Notes: generated from the sequence alone by a model not told the origin. A stretch of DNA of 64,000 nucleotides from Epiperipatus broadwayi (GCA_028023455.1 JAQFVV010012434.1:4926264-4990263), one strand, 5' to 3'; shown: positions 24,900-37,568, counted from the stretch's first letter. A program made the numbers and translations.

Positions 24900-26114
24900 A
24901 GACTACTTTTCTGCATCATAATAGCTTGCTACAGAGTGAGTAAATATGTAAAGTGAAAGATTTAATGAAGTTTATGATTGGTGAGTAATAGGTTATTTTT
25001 GTAGTTACAAGCTGATTGAAAATGAGAGGTAGGTTTTGGAGAAAGAATTGGTTGTGCATTCAGCATCATCTTTCAGTTTTTTTCTGGATTTTTTTTTTAT
25101 CTCATTCAAGAGGCCCTAAGTAAAAAGGAAATACAAGGAAATTAGTTGATTTACCTTGATAAACTTGCATATGTATCTTGCCAGTGTAAAGCTAGCAAAT
25201 TGATGTTTTATTAATGTTAATCTTGAGTTTATATTTGAAGATGTATTCATTAAATATTTTTCCAGAGTAGGTAATCGTTTTTTGGAGGTAAGAAAAATAG
25301 TAAAATCATCCATATATGCAATACATGGTATATATAGTCCAGTGTGTGGAATTTGAATTCCTTGTAATTTTTGTTGCATTTTGTTAATGAGAGAGTTAAT
25401 GTAAAACATAAAATGATAGAGAACTGAATGGAGATCCTTGAAATATGGATTGGTGAGGAAATAATGAAGATAATATTCTACCATTAATTGTAATATGGAT
25501 TTCATGACTAAAAAAAGAGTAGGTTCATTAGTATGTATAAGAGAGAGTGAGATCTTTTGGTGTCTGAATTAAAATTTCAATAGGAACTGAATCAAAAACA
25601 GCCCTAATGTCAATTTGAACAGCCATTGGAGCATATTTTTCTGTTCTCTAACTGAATTTACAATGGTTTTGAAAATGAGGGAAGCTTGGCCCATTGAGAA
25701 GCTTTTTTGCATGTTACATTGGTGATAATACAGGGAGGATATATGGTTCAATTTTATTTTTTAGAACTTTTCCAGGATTATAATACCAAGGAGGCCCATG
25801 GAGATTGGTCCCAGATTAGATATATATTGAAGCTTTCTTTTTTCTTGAATGGAACTAAGGAACCTTTATGATAGATAATTTACTAAATCACATAGATATG
25901 TGGTGGTAAACTGACTGAGATGTGAAAATACAAATTTAGGGATTCCAAGTGGTGCTAGATAACAAGCATTTGGTATTGTGGTTAGCTTCAGCAATGAATT
26001 AATAGCATGGAATGGTTTATCTAACTTTGGTTGTCCAAATAGATCTTCAGGTGAGGTGAAGGCACAATGTGACTGCAGCTTTTGTTTGAAATAGTTGTAT
26101 ATTGGTTCTATCAT
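24900..26114 (-). pseudogene. LINE copy I reverse transcriptase
   Basis: The polymerase domain is spread over several frames. The active-site YMDD lies at about 25307-25318 in the context CIAYMDDFTIFL. Just upstream, KDLHSVLYHFMFYINSLI occupies the place of the Q-G-x-P-L-S-P-x-L-F-x-x-Y-I motif, with Q-G changed to K-D. Further upstream, IFKTIVNSVREQKNML and PKLDKPFHAINSLL match segments of the copy at 59.1-59.6 kb. Stops at several points make it non-functional. In an intact element this domain copies the RNA at the nicked target. Confidence 0.75.
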
Positions 26115-26559
26115 ATTATGTTCAGATTTGGTGACACCCTTGGTTTCAAGTGTGTATAGAACTCTGACAGTGGAAGGATAAGCCCATCCAATGTACCCTT
26201 GTGTCCAGATGTGTTGTTCTTTTAGACAGATTTTTTTTTTGTGGCAAGGTACTCTTTTAGAGTATTGCAGGTGTCATTATATATTTGTGTAAATCTTTTT
26301 ATATGTGCATAGGTATCTGGAGCTTATTTACACATGGTGATTCTTTTATGTAACTCATCAGCCAAAGTTAGAAGTCTTGAAGGTAGTGATATAGTTCTGG
26401 TAATATGATTTATATTAAATGACAGAATGTTGATAAAGGAAATGTACCATTGAACAGGATCAAGTTGCATAGTGCTAAGTTTAAATAACATGATGTATGT
26501 TTCAGAGTACAAAAATTCAGGTGTGTGCAAGAAGAATTATTCTTATTGTTTTATGACAT

Positions 26560-27165
26560 TGAATTGTTTATGTTTGCATTGCACTTAGATTGAGTTTGAG
26601 CATTTGGCTAAAGTGATCAGAAAAGGGTTAGGGATTAAATGTTAATTTAATTAAATGATGAAGCATGGGTGAAAAAAAGCACAGATCAATCAAGTGAAAA
26701 GTAACAACTGTTGTAGAAAGGGATGGAGTTGGATGGTAAGAAACCTTCAGAGCTCATTAGGGGTTTTGCAAATTGATGTAGCCACTTTGAAACAAAAGTG
26801 TGATAACTCATGTTAAAGTCACCCATTAAAACAACTGGGTAAGAGATTGATGATAATAGTGAGTTGATGGTAAGCAGTAATCTTGAGATGACAGCTGGTC
26901 CAGAAGGTATGTAAACAAAAATTATGTTGAGTGCAACAGTACGGTGGTGAAAAATGACTATAAATATAAGTCGATATATATGATTTTAAAGGATGAAATT
27001 TTGGCAAGTCCTTGGGTCCTTAAATATTTGTAGGGTCAATCTAAGAAACATACATATTTTTGTTTTTAGCAGATCCTGGATGTGTGGCTGTGTAAATTGA
27101 ATCCATTTACTAAGCTGGAGGTTTTTTTAATTGAGTTTAGATCTCAAACATTGAAAGTTCCTATC
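26560..27165 (-). pseudogene. LINE copy I APE-type endonuclease
   Basis: The domain starts at about 27165 with IGTFNV (the usual I-G-T-x-N-V opening of this domain), then IFVYIPSGPAVISRLLLTIN, then VVLMGDFNMSY with the catalytic G-D-F-N at about 26812-26823. It ends with PFSDHFSQML, whose S-D-H (about 26613-26621) is the final catalytic motif. The key residues survive, but the frame is interrupted by several stops and shifts. In an intact element this domain nicks target DNA to prime reverse transcription. Confidence 0.8.
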
Positions 27166-27899
27166 TTTATTTTTTATGTTGAAAGTAAATGAATAAAAAA
27201 AATAGAGTATATGTTTTGAGAATCAGCTGTTTTATGTTGATTGGAATGAGATTTCCATTTGTTGCCTTAGTTATAATGTTTAGAAAAGGATTGTATGAAC
27301 CTAAATGGCCGGCTATGACTCAAAATTAAAATTTTCAGGGCTGGCATCTAGGGCATCAAAATATTTAAGAGATGGCTTGTTTGTATTATTTTTTAAGCAG
27401 GGAAGGTTTGATATGTTAGTATACTAGTGTACATATGTTTGTTTTTGGGGTTTGTTTTTGATTCATTGCTTGAGTTTGGGTTTTGGTAAGTGAAAGATGA
27501 AGATTTTGGGCTCAGTTAGAGGTTTACTGAGTGTCTGTTAAGTAGGGGTGACAGGATTCTAAGTTATAAATGCTGTTATTAGTGGAGCATGTTAGGTTTA
27601 TTTCGGTACCACTTACCATAGTCTTTTCATGGTCACCCAGGTTTTCTTTTGGAAGTGTAATCTGTGACACAGCATTCAACTACTGGTAATGGTGGTGTCA
27701 GTGTATCCATGACATCTATGCTGGTTTTGTTTATTATAGCTGAAAAATAGCTAGTATTGACATTGTGAATAATTGAGAGTGGTACCTTAACTATATGAGT
27801 TGAATCTAACTAATTACATGGTTTAGCTGATGAGGTGAGAGTTTGATTATCATTACCCTAAGCAGTTTTGCTGCTGATGTTAATACGTGTGCTGAAGGT

Positions 27900-28706
27900 T
27901 TGATTTGTCTGCTTGATGGAGAAGTCAATTGGCAAAGCATCTTTATTTGAGGGAGAGATTGTGTATGTATTAAATGTTTTGTCACTATTGTTTTGTTTTT
28001 GATTATGAATGCACTTAGATGTATGGTTAACTGCCTGATTACATTGTTAGCATTGAATGGTTGTGCAGTTGACTGCTAGATGACCACACTGGTGACAAGA
28101 GAAACATTGTAGCTTTAACCCTATTATGTATAGGCAAAGTGTTGCCTCTTGATCTGAAATCTGAGTATGTATAGTGGTTAGATCAAGATGTCTGTTTACC
28201 TTGACTTTAAACTCATATCTATTGCTCTATATTGGAACTGGGGTCTTCACTTTAAATCTATTTTTTTGGTTTGATCATGGAATTCTATGGTCAGAGTGAG
28301 TGCTTCATATAGTAAAGCTCTTGGGAATTTATACAAAGAACAATGAATATCTGTAGCTGATAAAACTATTGAACAATCTTTGAAAAAATGGCAGAAAGTG
28401 TTAAAAAGTCCATTAAGAATGGTGTTGTGGAGCTTCTCAGAAATGCTATTAAGCATGTCAGCATTCCATATTATAGAAGAAGGGGTTATGTTTCTTCACC
28501 ATTTTGATTTTGTAAATCTAAATTTTCTATATCGCTATTTGTAGATTTTCTGAATCTTTAGGAAAAAGGATTAAAATTCATGCTTGTAATTAGTGTTGAG
28601 GTTTTTTTTGCAATATCAGCAAATGTTTTTATTAATTAAAGTAACATTATTTCTTACGTTTGTTTTTTCACTTACATCAGTTAATACTGATGGTGTGGCA
28701 GCCATT
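27900..28706 (-). pseudogene. LINE copy I ORF1 (gag-like) with CCHC zinc knuckle
   Basis: A plausible start ATG lies at about 28706 (MAATPSVLTDVSEKTNV...). A middle section is open at 28247-28456. At 28011-28106 the minus strand encodes CFSCHQCGHLAVNC, an exact C-x2-C-x4-H-x4-C zinc knuckle. A second knuckle-like C-x2-C-x4-N-x4-C follows, in which His is replaced by Asn and a TAA interrupts. Proteins of this type bind the element RNA and form the transposition particle. Frame breaks make this copy inactive. Confidence 0.75.
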
Positions 28707-28924
28707 TACGTTATCTTTAACTGACGATGTGAACTAACTATATTAGTTTTTTTTCTTAAGATGCACCCATGAATATTTGCAAACTTTTATAATATGAATA
28801 ATTTGCTATGGTTTTTAATAAAATAATTAAAAATTACCTTTTATGATGGAGTTGCAAGTAAAAATATTAAAAATTGCAGGAGGCTTTTATCATACTTGTA
28901 GTCATGTGTCTAACCAGGTGGTGC

Positions 28925-29800
28925 TATCCTATTATAATTATTATTATTATCATTATTATTATTATTATTGGGTTCAGTCAAATCAATCTTGACTCTTAAC
29001 AGTCATATAAAAATAAAATATATCTTTAAACTGATTTATTATCTAGTTAGTTTATTAATGATTCAAAAGCATGTTCATTAATATGATGATAATGTCTATT
29101 CAACTCATTTCTGGTCATTTTCATTTTTCCTTTTATAATTTTTCTAATATTTTATTGGATTATATCAATTTATAATATGACCAAGTTAAATCAACTTCAC
29201 TCTGCTTATTTATGCTTCAAATGAAAGTCAATGTCTAATCTAATTGAGTATTCGCAAACTTAGATGTTTTTTTGTTATTGCTTTCTTGATGCATTTGTTT
29301 CTGCTAGTTATGTATTCTCTAAAGTCTTCACTGGTACTGCTGTTTAAAAACATGAATATTTTTTAATCCTTACTTTTCATAATTTAATTTGTACTTTCAT
29401 AGAGATCACAAGATTTGCTGCACCTTGAACAATTCTGATTTTCACTTTTAAAAATATGTTTCATATCTGAAAATCTTTTCCAGGATTTTCTATGTAACAC
29501 TTTTCAGTGTTTGTTTGTGATGACATTTTTTTGACTAATAACTTCTTTTTTATTGTTGTTAACAATAATTTTAAAATGCAAAACTTTTAATCACTTTTAC
29601 GGTCTCAGCAACAATGTTAAGTAAGCTACTGCACTTCTCATTACAATCTTTATATGTATAGAATGAATTTATTTGTTTTACTTTGTTTTTACATTTTTTT
29701 ATTCACAATAATATCTTATTTAATAAATATCATAATTAACAAGAAATTTTAAGCTTATACTTGATTTTATATTATTTTTGAAATTATATTAAAGAGATTT
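28925..29800 (-). mobile_element. 3' end of a further LINE, decayed
   Basis: ATT triplets with one ATC at 28930-28966 are preceded on the minus strand by gattgatttgactgaaccc, similar to the end of LINE copy I (tttgatttgaag). So a second element of the same orientation ends here and LINE copy I is inserted just next to it. The minus strand around 29270-29340 is suggestive of a LINE tail (REYITSRNKCIKKAI). The 5' extent is unclear. Confidence 0.5.
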
Positions 29801-30156
29801 TGTGACATAATAGTAGTATATCTAAAGACTACAATTCAGGATTTGGATCTGAGTAGAAGAAAGTGGATTTTATCTTAATATTTTTTTTTACATATAGATG
29901 GCACATTACCAATTTAGTTAAGTCTCTAACATTGATCACAATAAATATCTAGCAGTGAATAGTTTAAAGGAAATAGCAAACTATTCAAACTATCTTATTG
30001 TTTCCATAAAATATTTTAATTGTAATGTGTGGATTGCATAAAATTCACAAATCATCATTTTGAAGTATATAGTTTTTTTGTTTTATTAATTTATAATAAA
30101 TTTATAATAATAATTGCATTTTAGACATAGAACATACATTATAATATATTATAACA
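29801..30156. other. AT-rich spacer before the tandem array
   Basis: Nothing recognisable. The homology shared by the tandem units begins near 30157. Confidence 0.6.
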
Positions 30157-30642
30157 GTTGGGGATGAAGGTAAAGTATCCAGTCTTACCGCATCTGCCGA
30201 CAGAGCACCCCTAGGCTACTTTGAACCTAGAAAATTTATAAAGTTGACAGATACGTGCTGTTAAGATCACGGCCGTCAGCCCTAGTCACTAGCTCAAGTA
30301 GACACAGAAACTTACATATTTAGTAAAATATATTTTTAATAATAAATAATAATAAAGGCAATCACTGTCAGTATTAATAACACAAAAAAAAGATTTTATT
30401 TATGTATATAATTAAAAACACACAAACTTTTAAAAAAATAATTTTTATAACACAGGAAGAAATTTGTTTTATTCTGTTTCATTAGTTATTATTTTACTTG
30501 TTTTTAACTTTATTTTTAATCTTTAGAATGTTGAGTATAAATGAGCTACCTAGACGCACTCACAAATTTTTGAATCACTTGACTCCAGACTAAAAATCCG
30601 CAGCAACACCAATACTCACTTCCAGATATATATCAGCAACCA

Positions 30643-30906
30643 ATGCAATGTGAACATGTTAGCATAGAATCACGTTGACAGGAACGTGCATCTGAATAGC
30701 GTGATATTATTGGAGAAGACATGGCCTTTGTCCCACAGGAATGTGCATCTGTCAGGCGAAGGAAACATGCATATAAAACAATAAAGGGAAACGCTACGTA
30801 TGGATGGGATAGCGGTCTTATCTTGCAGGCTTATCGTCCAAAATCCATAGAGCTGGAATGGGTCAATGGCACAGGAAATACGTCTGTGTCTATTTCAACA
30901 GTATGA
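30643..30906 (+). pseudogene. Tandem-unit ORF a, copy 1 (two stops)
   Basis: This is the equivalent of the 87-codon open frame in units 2 and 3, but a TGA and a TAG interrupt the first third. The intact part starts at 30721 (61 residues). The family is not recognised. The protein in the other copies is basic, with a repeated E-C-A-S phrase. Confidence 0.45.
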
Positions 30907-31570
30907 ATACCTCTTTGGGGTCATGCATTCAGTTGGACTCGTCGTCCTAGGTGCTAACACACTTCACATTACATTGATATAAACGTCCTTATATCTCTCC
31001 ACCAGCATTGACACATCTACAAACAAATAGTCCGAAATCTAAACCCCTTTAAACTAGCATATATTTAAACTAGTCTAGCAGCCATCTATACTCAACTAAC
31101 ATTTAAATCATTTTATTAATTTAATAAAAATAAAATATTTAGTTTACAGTTTCAAAATCATTTTAAAATGACACATTATATTTAACTTATTATTTTTTTT
31201 CACAAATACTATTTTAACCTATTTTTAAAATTTAATAATGCATAAAATAACGATATACATTTCTATTTTTAAATTTAAGTTTGCAATCACAAACCCCTGC
31301 CCTATTACTAACAGATATTAATTAAGCATGAATAAAAATATAAAAAAAAATACAATACATTTTTTTCAAGAGATTACATTTAAGACTTTAAATAAGAGTT
31401 TATAGAAATAAAGTTCAGGTTTGCTTGAGAGAGAAAGTCTATTATTCATTTAAAGACAGATTAAGTTCTAAGATTTTAAATTTAACAGTTTATATTTCAT
31501 TTTATCTTTTATAAATTATACTTTCCTTTATCCGTGCTCATTCCTTTGTGATGAAAATCTATGAAGACTT

Positions 31571-31726
31571 ATGACGATGTATGAAGCATTTATGCTGGTT
31601 TCTGAAGATGGAATCTGTGGTTCAATCCTGGGATCCATGGAGATGAAAACTGCCTTCGGCCGGCCATACCAAAGGAAGCACGATGAAGCTGATTACATCT
31701 TGGGTGAGGTGATAATAGCTTTTTAA
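31571..31726 (+). CDS. Tandem-unit ORF b, copy 1
   Basis: A 51-residue frame (MTMYEAFMLVSEDGICGSIL...) ends early compared with the 64-residue frames of units 2 and 3, because of a small length change after DYILG. The segment is a GC-rich island (cggccggcc) inside AT-rich DNA, which suggests coding or structural constraint, but the family is unknown to me. Confidence 0.3.
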   Translation: MTMYEAFMLVSEDGICGSILGSMEMKTAFGRPYQRKHDEADYILGEVIIAF

Positions 31727-33216
31727 ATTTTTATTTCTACTTTCAGCAAATACAATTGAATTAAAATTTTAATTTTCTAATTCTCCAACTCCCCAACTAA
31801 CTATTCCCTTTGGATTTTTCTTTTTATAGTCATCGGGCACCTTATCTCTGGAATGCATGGATTCATCAAACATATTTCATTATTTATATTTTATTGGTTA
31901 ATTCAGTTTGTGGCCGAGTAGATTTTGGGTTTATGGCTAAGTAAATTTTTTCACTGAGGTCTGTGTTCATATCCTTGGGTGGGAACTCTTATCTATTTTG
32001 TAATCATTTCTTTAATTGTGATTTTGCCTTAAGGATCTGTTTGTAATTTTTTTATGATTAAAAAAATCTTCACTATTATTAAAATCAAAGGCTTTTTATT
32101 ATATATTTTATTTAAAGATTAGAATCTTTGCTTCGATTCTATAATTTATTTATTTTTTTAAAGCTTATTTTAATATTTAAATCAATCTAACATATTAATA
32201 AATTAATAATTCGTTATTTGTGCATTTTGACAGTTTGTTTTTAATTCTGTATTAGATAAAAAAAAGTTACTATTAAAATTTGAATTTAACGGATATATAT
32301 ATATCCCATTACATATCACCGAACTTATAAAAAAAATGATTTAAAAAAAAGATTTTAGTTAGGGTTTGTACTAATTGCTAACAGTAATACGTTAAAGATC
32401 TTTTTTTTTTTTACACACAATATTCAAACTATAACTTTGTGTTAATACAAAAAAAATGTATACTTATTTCAGAAAAAATATTACTGGCTTAATTTTCAAG
32501 GTATTCGTATTTTTTAAGTTACTAAATCATTCCTTTTCTTTTTCAAATATTAAAGTTATTTGACGATCATATTTATACCTGACAGTCACATCTTATCCTA
32601 ACCTATTCCTACTATAACTATTCTGATGTTCAGGATGTTATTCACACTATCTTCTAAACTATTGTATTTGATCAGGGTATTCATGGTCAATGTATATCAT
32701 GCCACGTGCTGGGAAGCCATTTATAATGGTCGGGGATGATGATGAAATTATCCAGTCTTACCGCATCTGCCGACAGAGTGCCACTAGGCTACTTTGAACC
32801 TAGAAAATTTATAAAGTTGACAGATACGTGCTGTTAAGATCACGGCTGTCAGCCCTAGTCACTAGCTCAAGTAGACACAGAAACTTATATATTTAGTAAA
32901 ATATATTTTTAATAATAAATAATAATAAAGGCAATCACTGTCAGTATTAATAACCCAAAAAAAAAGATTTTATTTACGTATATAATTAATAACGCACAAA
33001 CTTTTAAAAAAATAACTTTTATAACACAGGAAGAAATTTGTATTATTTTATTTCATTAATTATTATTTTACTTGTTTTTAACTTTATTTTTAATCTTTAG
33101 AATGTTGAGTATAAATGAGCTACCTAGACACACTCACAAATTTTCAAATCATTTGACTCCAGACTAAAAATCTGTAGCCACACCAATACTCGCTTCCAGA
33201 TATATATCAGCAACCA

Positions 33217-33480
33217 ATGCAATGTGAACATGTTAGCATAGAATCACGTCGACAGGAATGTGCATCTGAACAGCGTGATATTATTGGAGAAGACATGGCC
33301 TTCATCCCGCAACAATGTGCATCTGTCAGGCGAAGGAAACATGCATATAAAACAATAAAGGGAAACGCTACATATGGTTGGGAGAGCGGTCTTATGTTGC
33401 CGGCTTATCGTCCAAAACCCATAGAGCTGGAATGGGTCAATGGTGCAGGAAATATGTCTGCATCCATTTCAACAGTATGA
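33217..33480 (+). CDS. Tandem-unit ORF a, copy 2
   Basis: An 87-residue frame starts MQCEHVSIESRRQECASEQ and ends ISTV. It is rich in Arg, Lys and Cys (five Cys if the N-terminal one is counted) with two E/Q-C-A-S phrases about 30 residues apart. No signal peptide, membrane segment or known domain is evident. The frame is open in units 2 and 3 and broken in unit 1. An upstream stop lies 16 codons before the ATG, so the start is only the first Met. It could be a small exon of the repeat or chance conservation from recent duplication. Confidence 0.35.
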   Translation: MQCEHVSIESRRQECASEQRDIIGEDMAFIPQQCASVRRRKHAYKTIKGNATYGWESGLMLPAYRPKPIELEWVNGAGNMSASISTV

Positions 33481-34143
33481 CTACCTCTTTGGGGTCATGC
33501 ATTCAGTTGGACTCATCATCCTAGGTGCTAACACACTTCACATTACATTGATATAAACATCTATATATCTCTCCACCAGCATTGACACATCTACAAACAA
33601 ATAGTCCGAAATCAAAACCTCTTTAAACTATCATATATTTAAACTAGTCTAGCAGCCATCTATACTCAACTAACATTTAAATCATTTTATTAATTTAATA
33701 AAAATAAAATATTTAGTTTACAGTTTCAAAATCATTTTAAAATGACATATTATATTTAACTTATTATTTTTTTCACAAATACTATTTTAACCTATTTTTA
33801 AAATTTAATAATGCACAAAATAACGATATACGTTTTTATTTTTAAATTTAAGTTTACAATCACAAACCCCTGCCCTATTACAAACAGATATTAATTAAAC
33901 ATGAATAAAAATATAAAAAAAAATACAATACATTTTTTTTAAGAGATTACGTTTAAGACTTTAAATAAGAGTTTATAGAAATAAAGTTCAGGTTAGCTTG
34001 AGAGAGAAAGTCTATTATTCATTTAAAGACAGATAAAGTTCTAAGATTTTAAATTTAACAGTTTATATTGCATTTTATCTTTTATAAATTATATTTTCCT
34101 TTATCTGTGCTCGTTCCTTTGTGACAAAAATCTATGAAGACTT

Positions 34144-34338
34144 ATGACGATGTATGAAGCATTTATGCTGGTTTCTGAAGACGGAATCTGTGGTTCGATC
34201 CTGGGATCCATGGAGATGAAAACTGCCTTCGGCCGGCCATACCAAAGGAGGCACGATGAAGGTGATTACATCTTGGGTGATGGCAATAATAGCTTTTTAA
34301 ATTTTTATTTCTACTTTCAGCAAATACAATTGAATTAA
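34144..34338 (+). CDS. Tandem-unit ORF b, copy 2
   Basis: A 64-residue frame starts MTMYEAFMLVSEDGICGSIL and includes AFGRPYQRRHDEGDYILGD before an AT-encoded Phe/Tyr-rich tail. Only the first 46 residues lie in the GC-richer island, so the tail is probably not real coding sequence. The family is unknown. Confidence 0.3.
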   Translation: MTMYEAFMLVSEDGICGSILGSMEMKTAFGRPYQRRHDEGDYILGDGNNSFLNFYFYFQQIQLN

Positions 34339-34876
34339 AATTTTAATTTTCTACTTCTTCAACTCCCCCACTAACTATTCCCTTTGGATTTTTCTTTTTA
34401 ATAGTCGTCGGGCACCTTATCACTGGAGTGCATGGATTCATCAAACATATTTTATTATTTATATTTTATTGGATAATTCAGTTTGTGGCCAAGTAGATTT
34501 TGGGTTTATGGCTAAGTAAATTTTTCCACAGAGGTCTGTGTTCATATCTTTGGGCAGGAACTCTTATCTATTTCATAATCATTTCTTTAATTGTGATTTT
34601 GCCTTAAGGATCTGTTTGTAATTTTTTTATGATTAAAAAAATCTTCACTATTATTAAAATCAAAGGCTTTTTATTATATATTTTATTTAAAGATTAGAAT
34701 CTTTGCTTCGATTCTATAATTTATTTATTTTTTTAAAGCTTATTTTAATATTTAAATCAATCTAATATATTAATAAATTAATAATTCGTTATTTGTGCAT
34801 TTTGACAGTTTTTTTTTTAATTCTGTATTAGATAAAAAAAAGTTACTATTAAAATTTGAATTTAACGCATATATAT

Positions 34877-36438
34877 TATAATACCACCATACCACCCTTT
34901 ATTTTTTATAATCGCCATTTGTACGCTTCTACCCATAGCTTCGAGTGAGGATATTTGTGATCATGGTCTGATTCCATCTCACGCGCCAATCTTACACATG
35001 GGTAAGAATTATCTTATCGAAAACGTAAATAAGGGTTCGGGTATATATGTATATACCTCTATTTATGGTAGCGCATCCATACCAGCTCAATCTCAGGGTT
35101 TGGGGACTATAGTCTAACTAGAGAACAAAGCTAAACACTACCCAACTAAGTCTTATGTGTCTATCTATTCTGTCCGATAATTTATCCATTATAAATCTAA
35201 TAACCCAACCTGAATGTTATCATACCATTTACTCTATTTATTACCATACTTAATACCAATAAAATCTCATTTATCCACGCATATAACTATCAATATTCAA
35301 GCGCACAGCGCATTTACCCTGATACACACATATATAATTCATATACGCATCAAAATAGTGCAATTATACATCAGAGCTGTTTATTTAAAGTTGTTATTTT
35401 ATTTAATTTAAAAGAGATTTATTATAGGAATTAATATTGAGGTAACACTAGTTTCTTTACCAAGATGCATTCATTGAACATATATTTAGTGTAAACGTCA
35501 ATTACCTTAAGTACCGTCGACCGTTCACACGGTCAAAGACAAGTCCGCATGTATAATTCTCCATGAATACTGGTCTGGTTGATATAACGGATGGCAAGGA
35601 TTTCCCATGTGGTATATCGAATAGCTTATTCCGGAGGTGGAGTAGATGATTCACTCACTTTATGAAAGAGTCCCATTTCCTAGATCTTTCATCGCCATTA
35701 CACTTGATGAACAAGAACTCTTTTGTATAGCAAAATTCATAGGTCCACTTCAGATGGGTTCCACGACAACTGTCCATTGGATCGGTTAACGAAACTAGCG
35801 CTATTGAATTACCCCGACATTTTGGGTGAGAAATATTAATAAACTTCTTAAGAAAATTTTATACGTCCACACACTCTGTAGTCCAAGCCACGTTTTTTTT
35901 TCTTTCTTTTCTTTTTTCCACTCTCGAGCCCACAAAAAGTTCTTTTGTTTTCACTCTTTGACTTTGTAAAATTTTCTTCCAATATCCCTACGCCACTGTC
36001 CCGTTCTTCTATTGTTTTCCAAAGATACCCACCTGACCCGTTTTCGGACTTCTTGACGCCAGTTATTACTAAACCAGCTACAGCAACTGGTTTATTTCTA
36101 TTTCTATCTTCATATGTTCAAAAGATTAATTAGCAAAAGAAAACATGTGTTACCGACAACATTATTAACCAGACAAAGAATTTTTTAACGGATAAAATAT
36201 ATACGAATATTCAATTACAACTTATACAGCTCCGTATATAATTGCTTGTAACCATCACCATTAATACATACACACATTTTATACCCACATATACAAATAT
36301 ATTTATATAAGCATACCCACCCAACATTCACACTCTTTGTAACAGGGTTCGAATGACTATTTACATATATATCTTTTCGTATATAGTCACAATTAGTAAT
36401 ATATTACATACGCTTGTATTCGAACCCCATTTGTTACA
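34877..36438 (-). repeat. 3' LTR (left copy)
   Basis: This is the downstream LTR in the element's minus orientation. It contains an extra copy of ataccacc near its outer end and about 20 bp (around 35398-35417) missing from the other LTR. An AATAAA-type polyadenylation signal lies near the outer end, on the minus strand around 34898-34910. The 62-65-codon open frames inside (35214-35411, 35945-36133) are also in the other LTR or partly lost there, and have no protein resemblance. Confidence 0.9.
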
Positions 36439-36450
36439 TACTTCCCTGGT
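36439..36450 (-). promoter_or_regulatory. Polypurine tract of the LTR element
   Basis: On the minus strand the bases just before the 3' LTR read ccagggaagta, mostly purine. The position is right for plus-strand DNA priming during reverse transcription. Confidence 0.6.
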
Positions 36451-36506
36451 GCGATAGCCTTCAAATACCTTCTGTGTATTTGAATAGCTTCTTAAATGAC
36501 TTTTCC

Positions 36507-37568
36507 TTATCCTTTGTTCCCCTCGGTACCACCTTTCTGTTTCGGTGACCACGGTCCCTTTTCTTGGACGAACTTTGGCTTATCTGGTGGATGTCGAGCT
36601 TCCGGTTCGTATTGCCATCTCGGTCTGTGACTATCATCACCACCTTTTCTATGCATGGCATTTCCGCTGGTGTGTCCTTCTTCCATCCCAAATTTAATAT
36701 TTGGCATATCTTTAACTTCCTTCCCTTGCTCCAACGGTGTGTTATGGTCATATATACTCATATCCAGAGCATTAGGCAGCTCTGCCACTTATCCGATGGA
36801 TGCCTTCCTCACCCCCAACATCATTCTTTCCACATTCATAGGCATATTGTGCCTTACAATTCGAATGATGTGTCTTTCAGATAGGTGACATGCGTCCAGT
36901 GTCCTTAGTCTCGCCACTTGGCGATGAAAAAATTGAGAGAAATTTTCTTCCTTTCCTTCCTCATATTTCTCTCGCATCACTTGGTACGGCATGAGTTCCT
37001 GGCAGTCTTCCGACCAGAAAGTCTTTCATATCTTCTTCTGGTACTTCTCGAAGGTTGTGGGCTGTTGGGACAATGAGTCCCACCACTCTTGGGCATTCCC
37101 ACTTAGATGGCTGTACGCTACCACCACTTTACCTTCCTCTGGCATGGGATTCATGCCAAAGTATCTTCGTAGGCTTTGTAGATGTTCCACGGAAGCTTCC
37201 CCCATTTGGCCTTCAAACTGTCGTATCTTTAAAAAATGGTTCACATGGGTGTGTACCGCCACACCCCTACATTTACCCATATGCTCTGGTCTTTCCATCT
37301 TACTAGACTTCAGCCCCTGTTTTATATTCTTCTCTCCTTCATCTAAACTTCCCTTTACTTCTTTATCATCAGACTTCTCCACCCTTTCCTTGCTTTCTAT
37401 CCCTAGTCTCTTTTCTATCTCCTGAAATCTCCATTCGAACCTCTCATCCATTTCCTGAAATCGGAGTTCTAGACCTTCTAATCTTTCTAAAATCCTCTCC
37501 AATACATTTACTTCCTTCTCTTTCGTCGCCTTCTGCTTTTCCCCATTCGGTTTATTTTTTGGTTTCAT
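36507..37568 (-). pseudogene. gag: gag of the LTR element, two in-frame stops
   Basis: One continuous minus-strand frame of about 354 codons starts at 37568 (MKPKNKPNGEKQ) and is interrupted only by TGA at 37026-37028 and TAA at about 36789-36791. No frameshift is needed. Residues about 20-60 form a Leu/Glu/Arg-rich likely coiled coil (LERILERLEGLELRFQEMDE). Residues about 108-165 resemble the core gag domain of Ty3/gypsy-type elements: a FEGQMGEA-like segment, then AYSHLSGNAQEWWDSL matching the A-x-x-x-L-x-G-x-A-x-x-W-W pattern. The last third is Lys, Gly and Pro-rich. No CCHC zinc knuckle is visible. In an active element Gag forms the particle that packages the RNA. No pol follows. Confidence 0.8.

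Larger units (their letters stand above)
30157..32727 (+). repeat. Tandem unit 1 (complete, about 2.57 kb)
   Basis: This is the first of three direct copies. Landmarks in order are: a GC-richer start (gcatctgccgacagagc, then ttaagatcacggc), ORF a (30643-30906), ORF b (31571-31726), an AT-repeat site (about 32291-32306, ggatatatatatatccc), and an end of about 430 bp containing gtgctgggaagccat. By eye it is about 95 percent identical to units 2 and 3. Unit 1 is the only one with the AT site uninterrupted, so it shows the ancestral arrangement. The array could be a large satellite, or the product of recombination between copies of a dispersed element. I see no terminal TG/CA or primer-binding site that would make the unit an LTR element. 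Confidence 0.9.
32728..34876 (+). repeat. Tandem unit 2, left part
   Basis: This is the first 2.15 kb of unit 2. It ends inside the AT-repeat site (gcatatatat), where the LTR retrotransposon begins. The remaining 430 bp resume at 39583. Together the two parts make 2579 bp, matching unit 1. Confidence 0.9.

Noticed and set aside
35945-36133. 62-codon frame present in both LTRs (also 39071-39259)
   Set aside because: It is antisense to the element and conserved only because the LTRs are duplicates; it has no family resemblance.
36564-37425. Plus-strand open frames across the gag region
   Set aside because: They are shadows on the opposite strand of the gag frame, which has the coiled coil and W-W motif.
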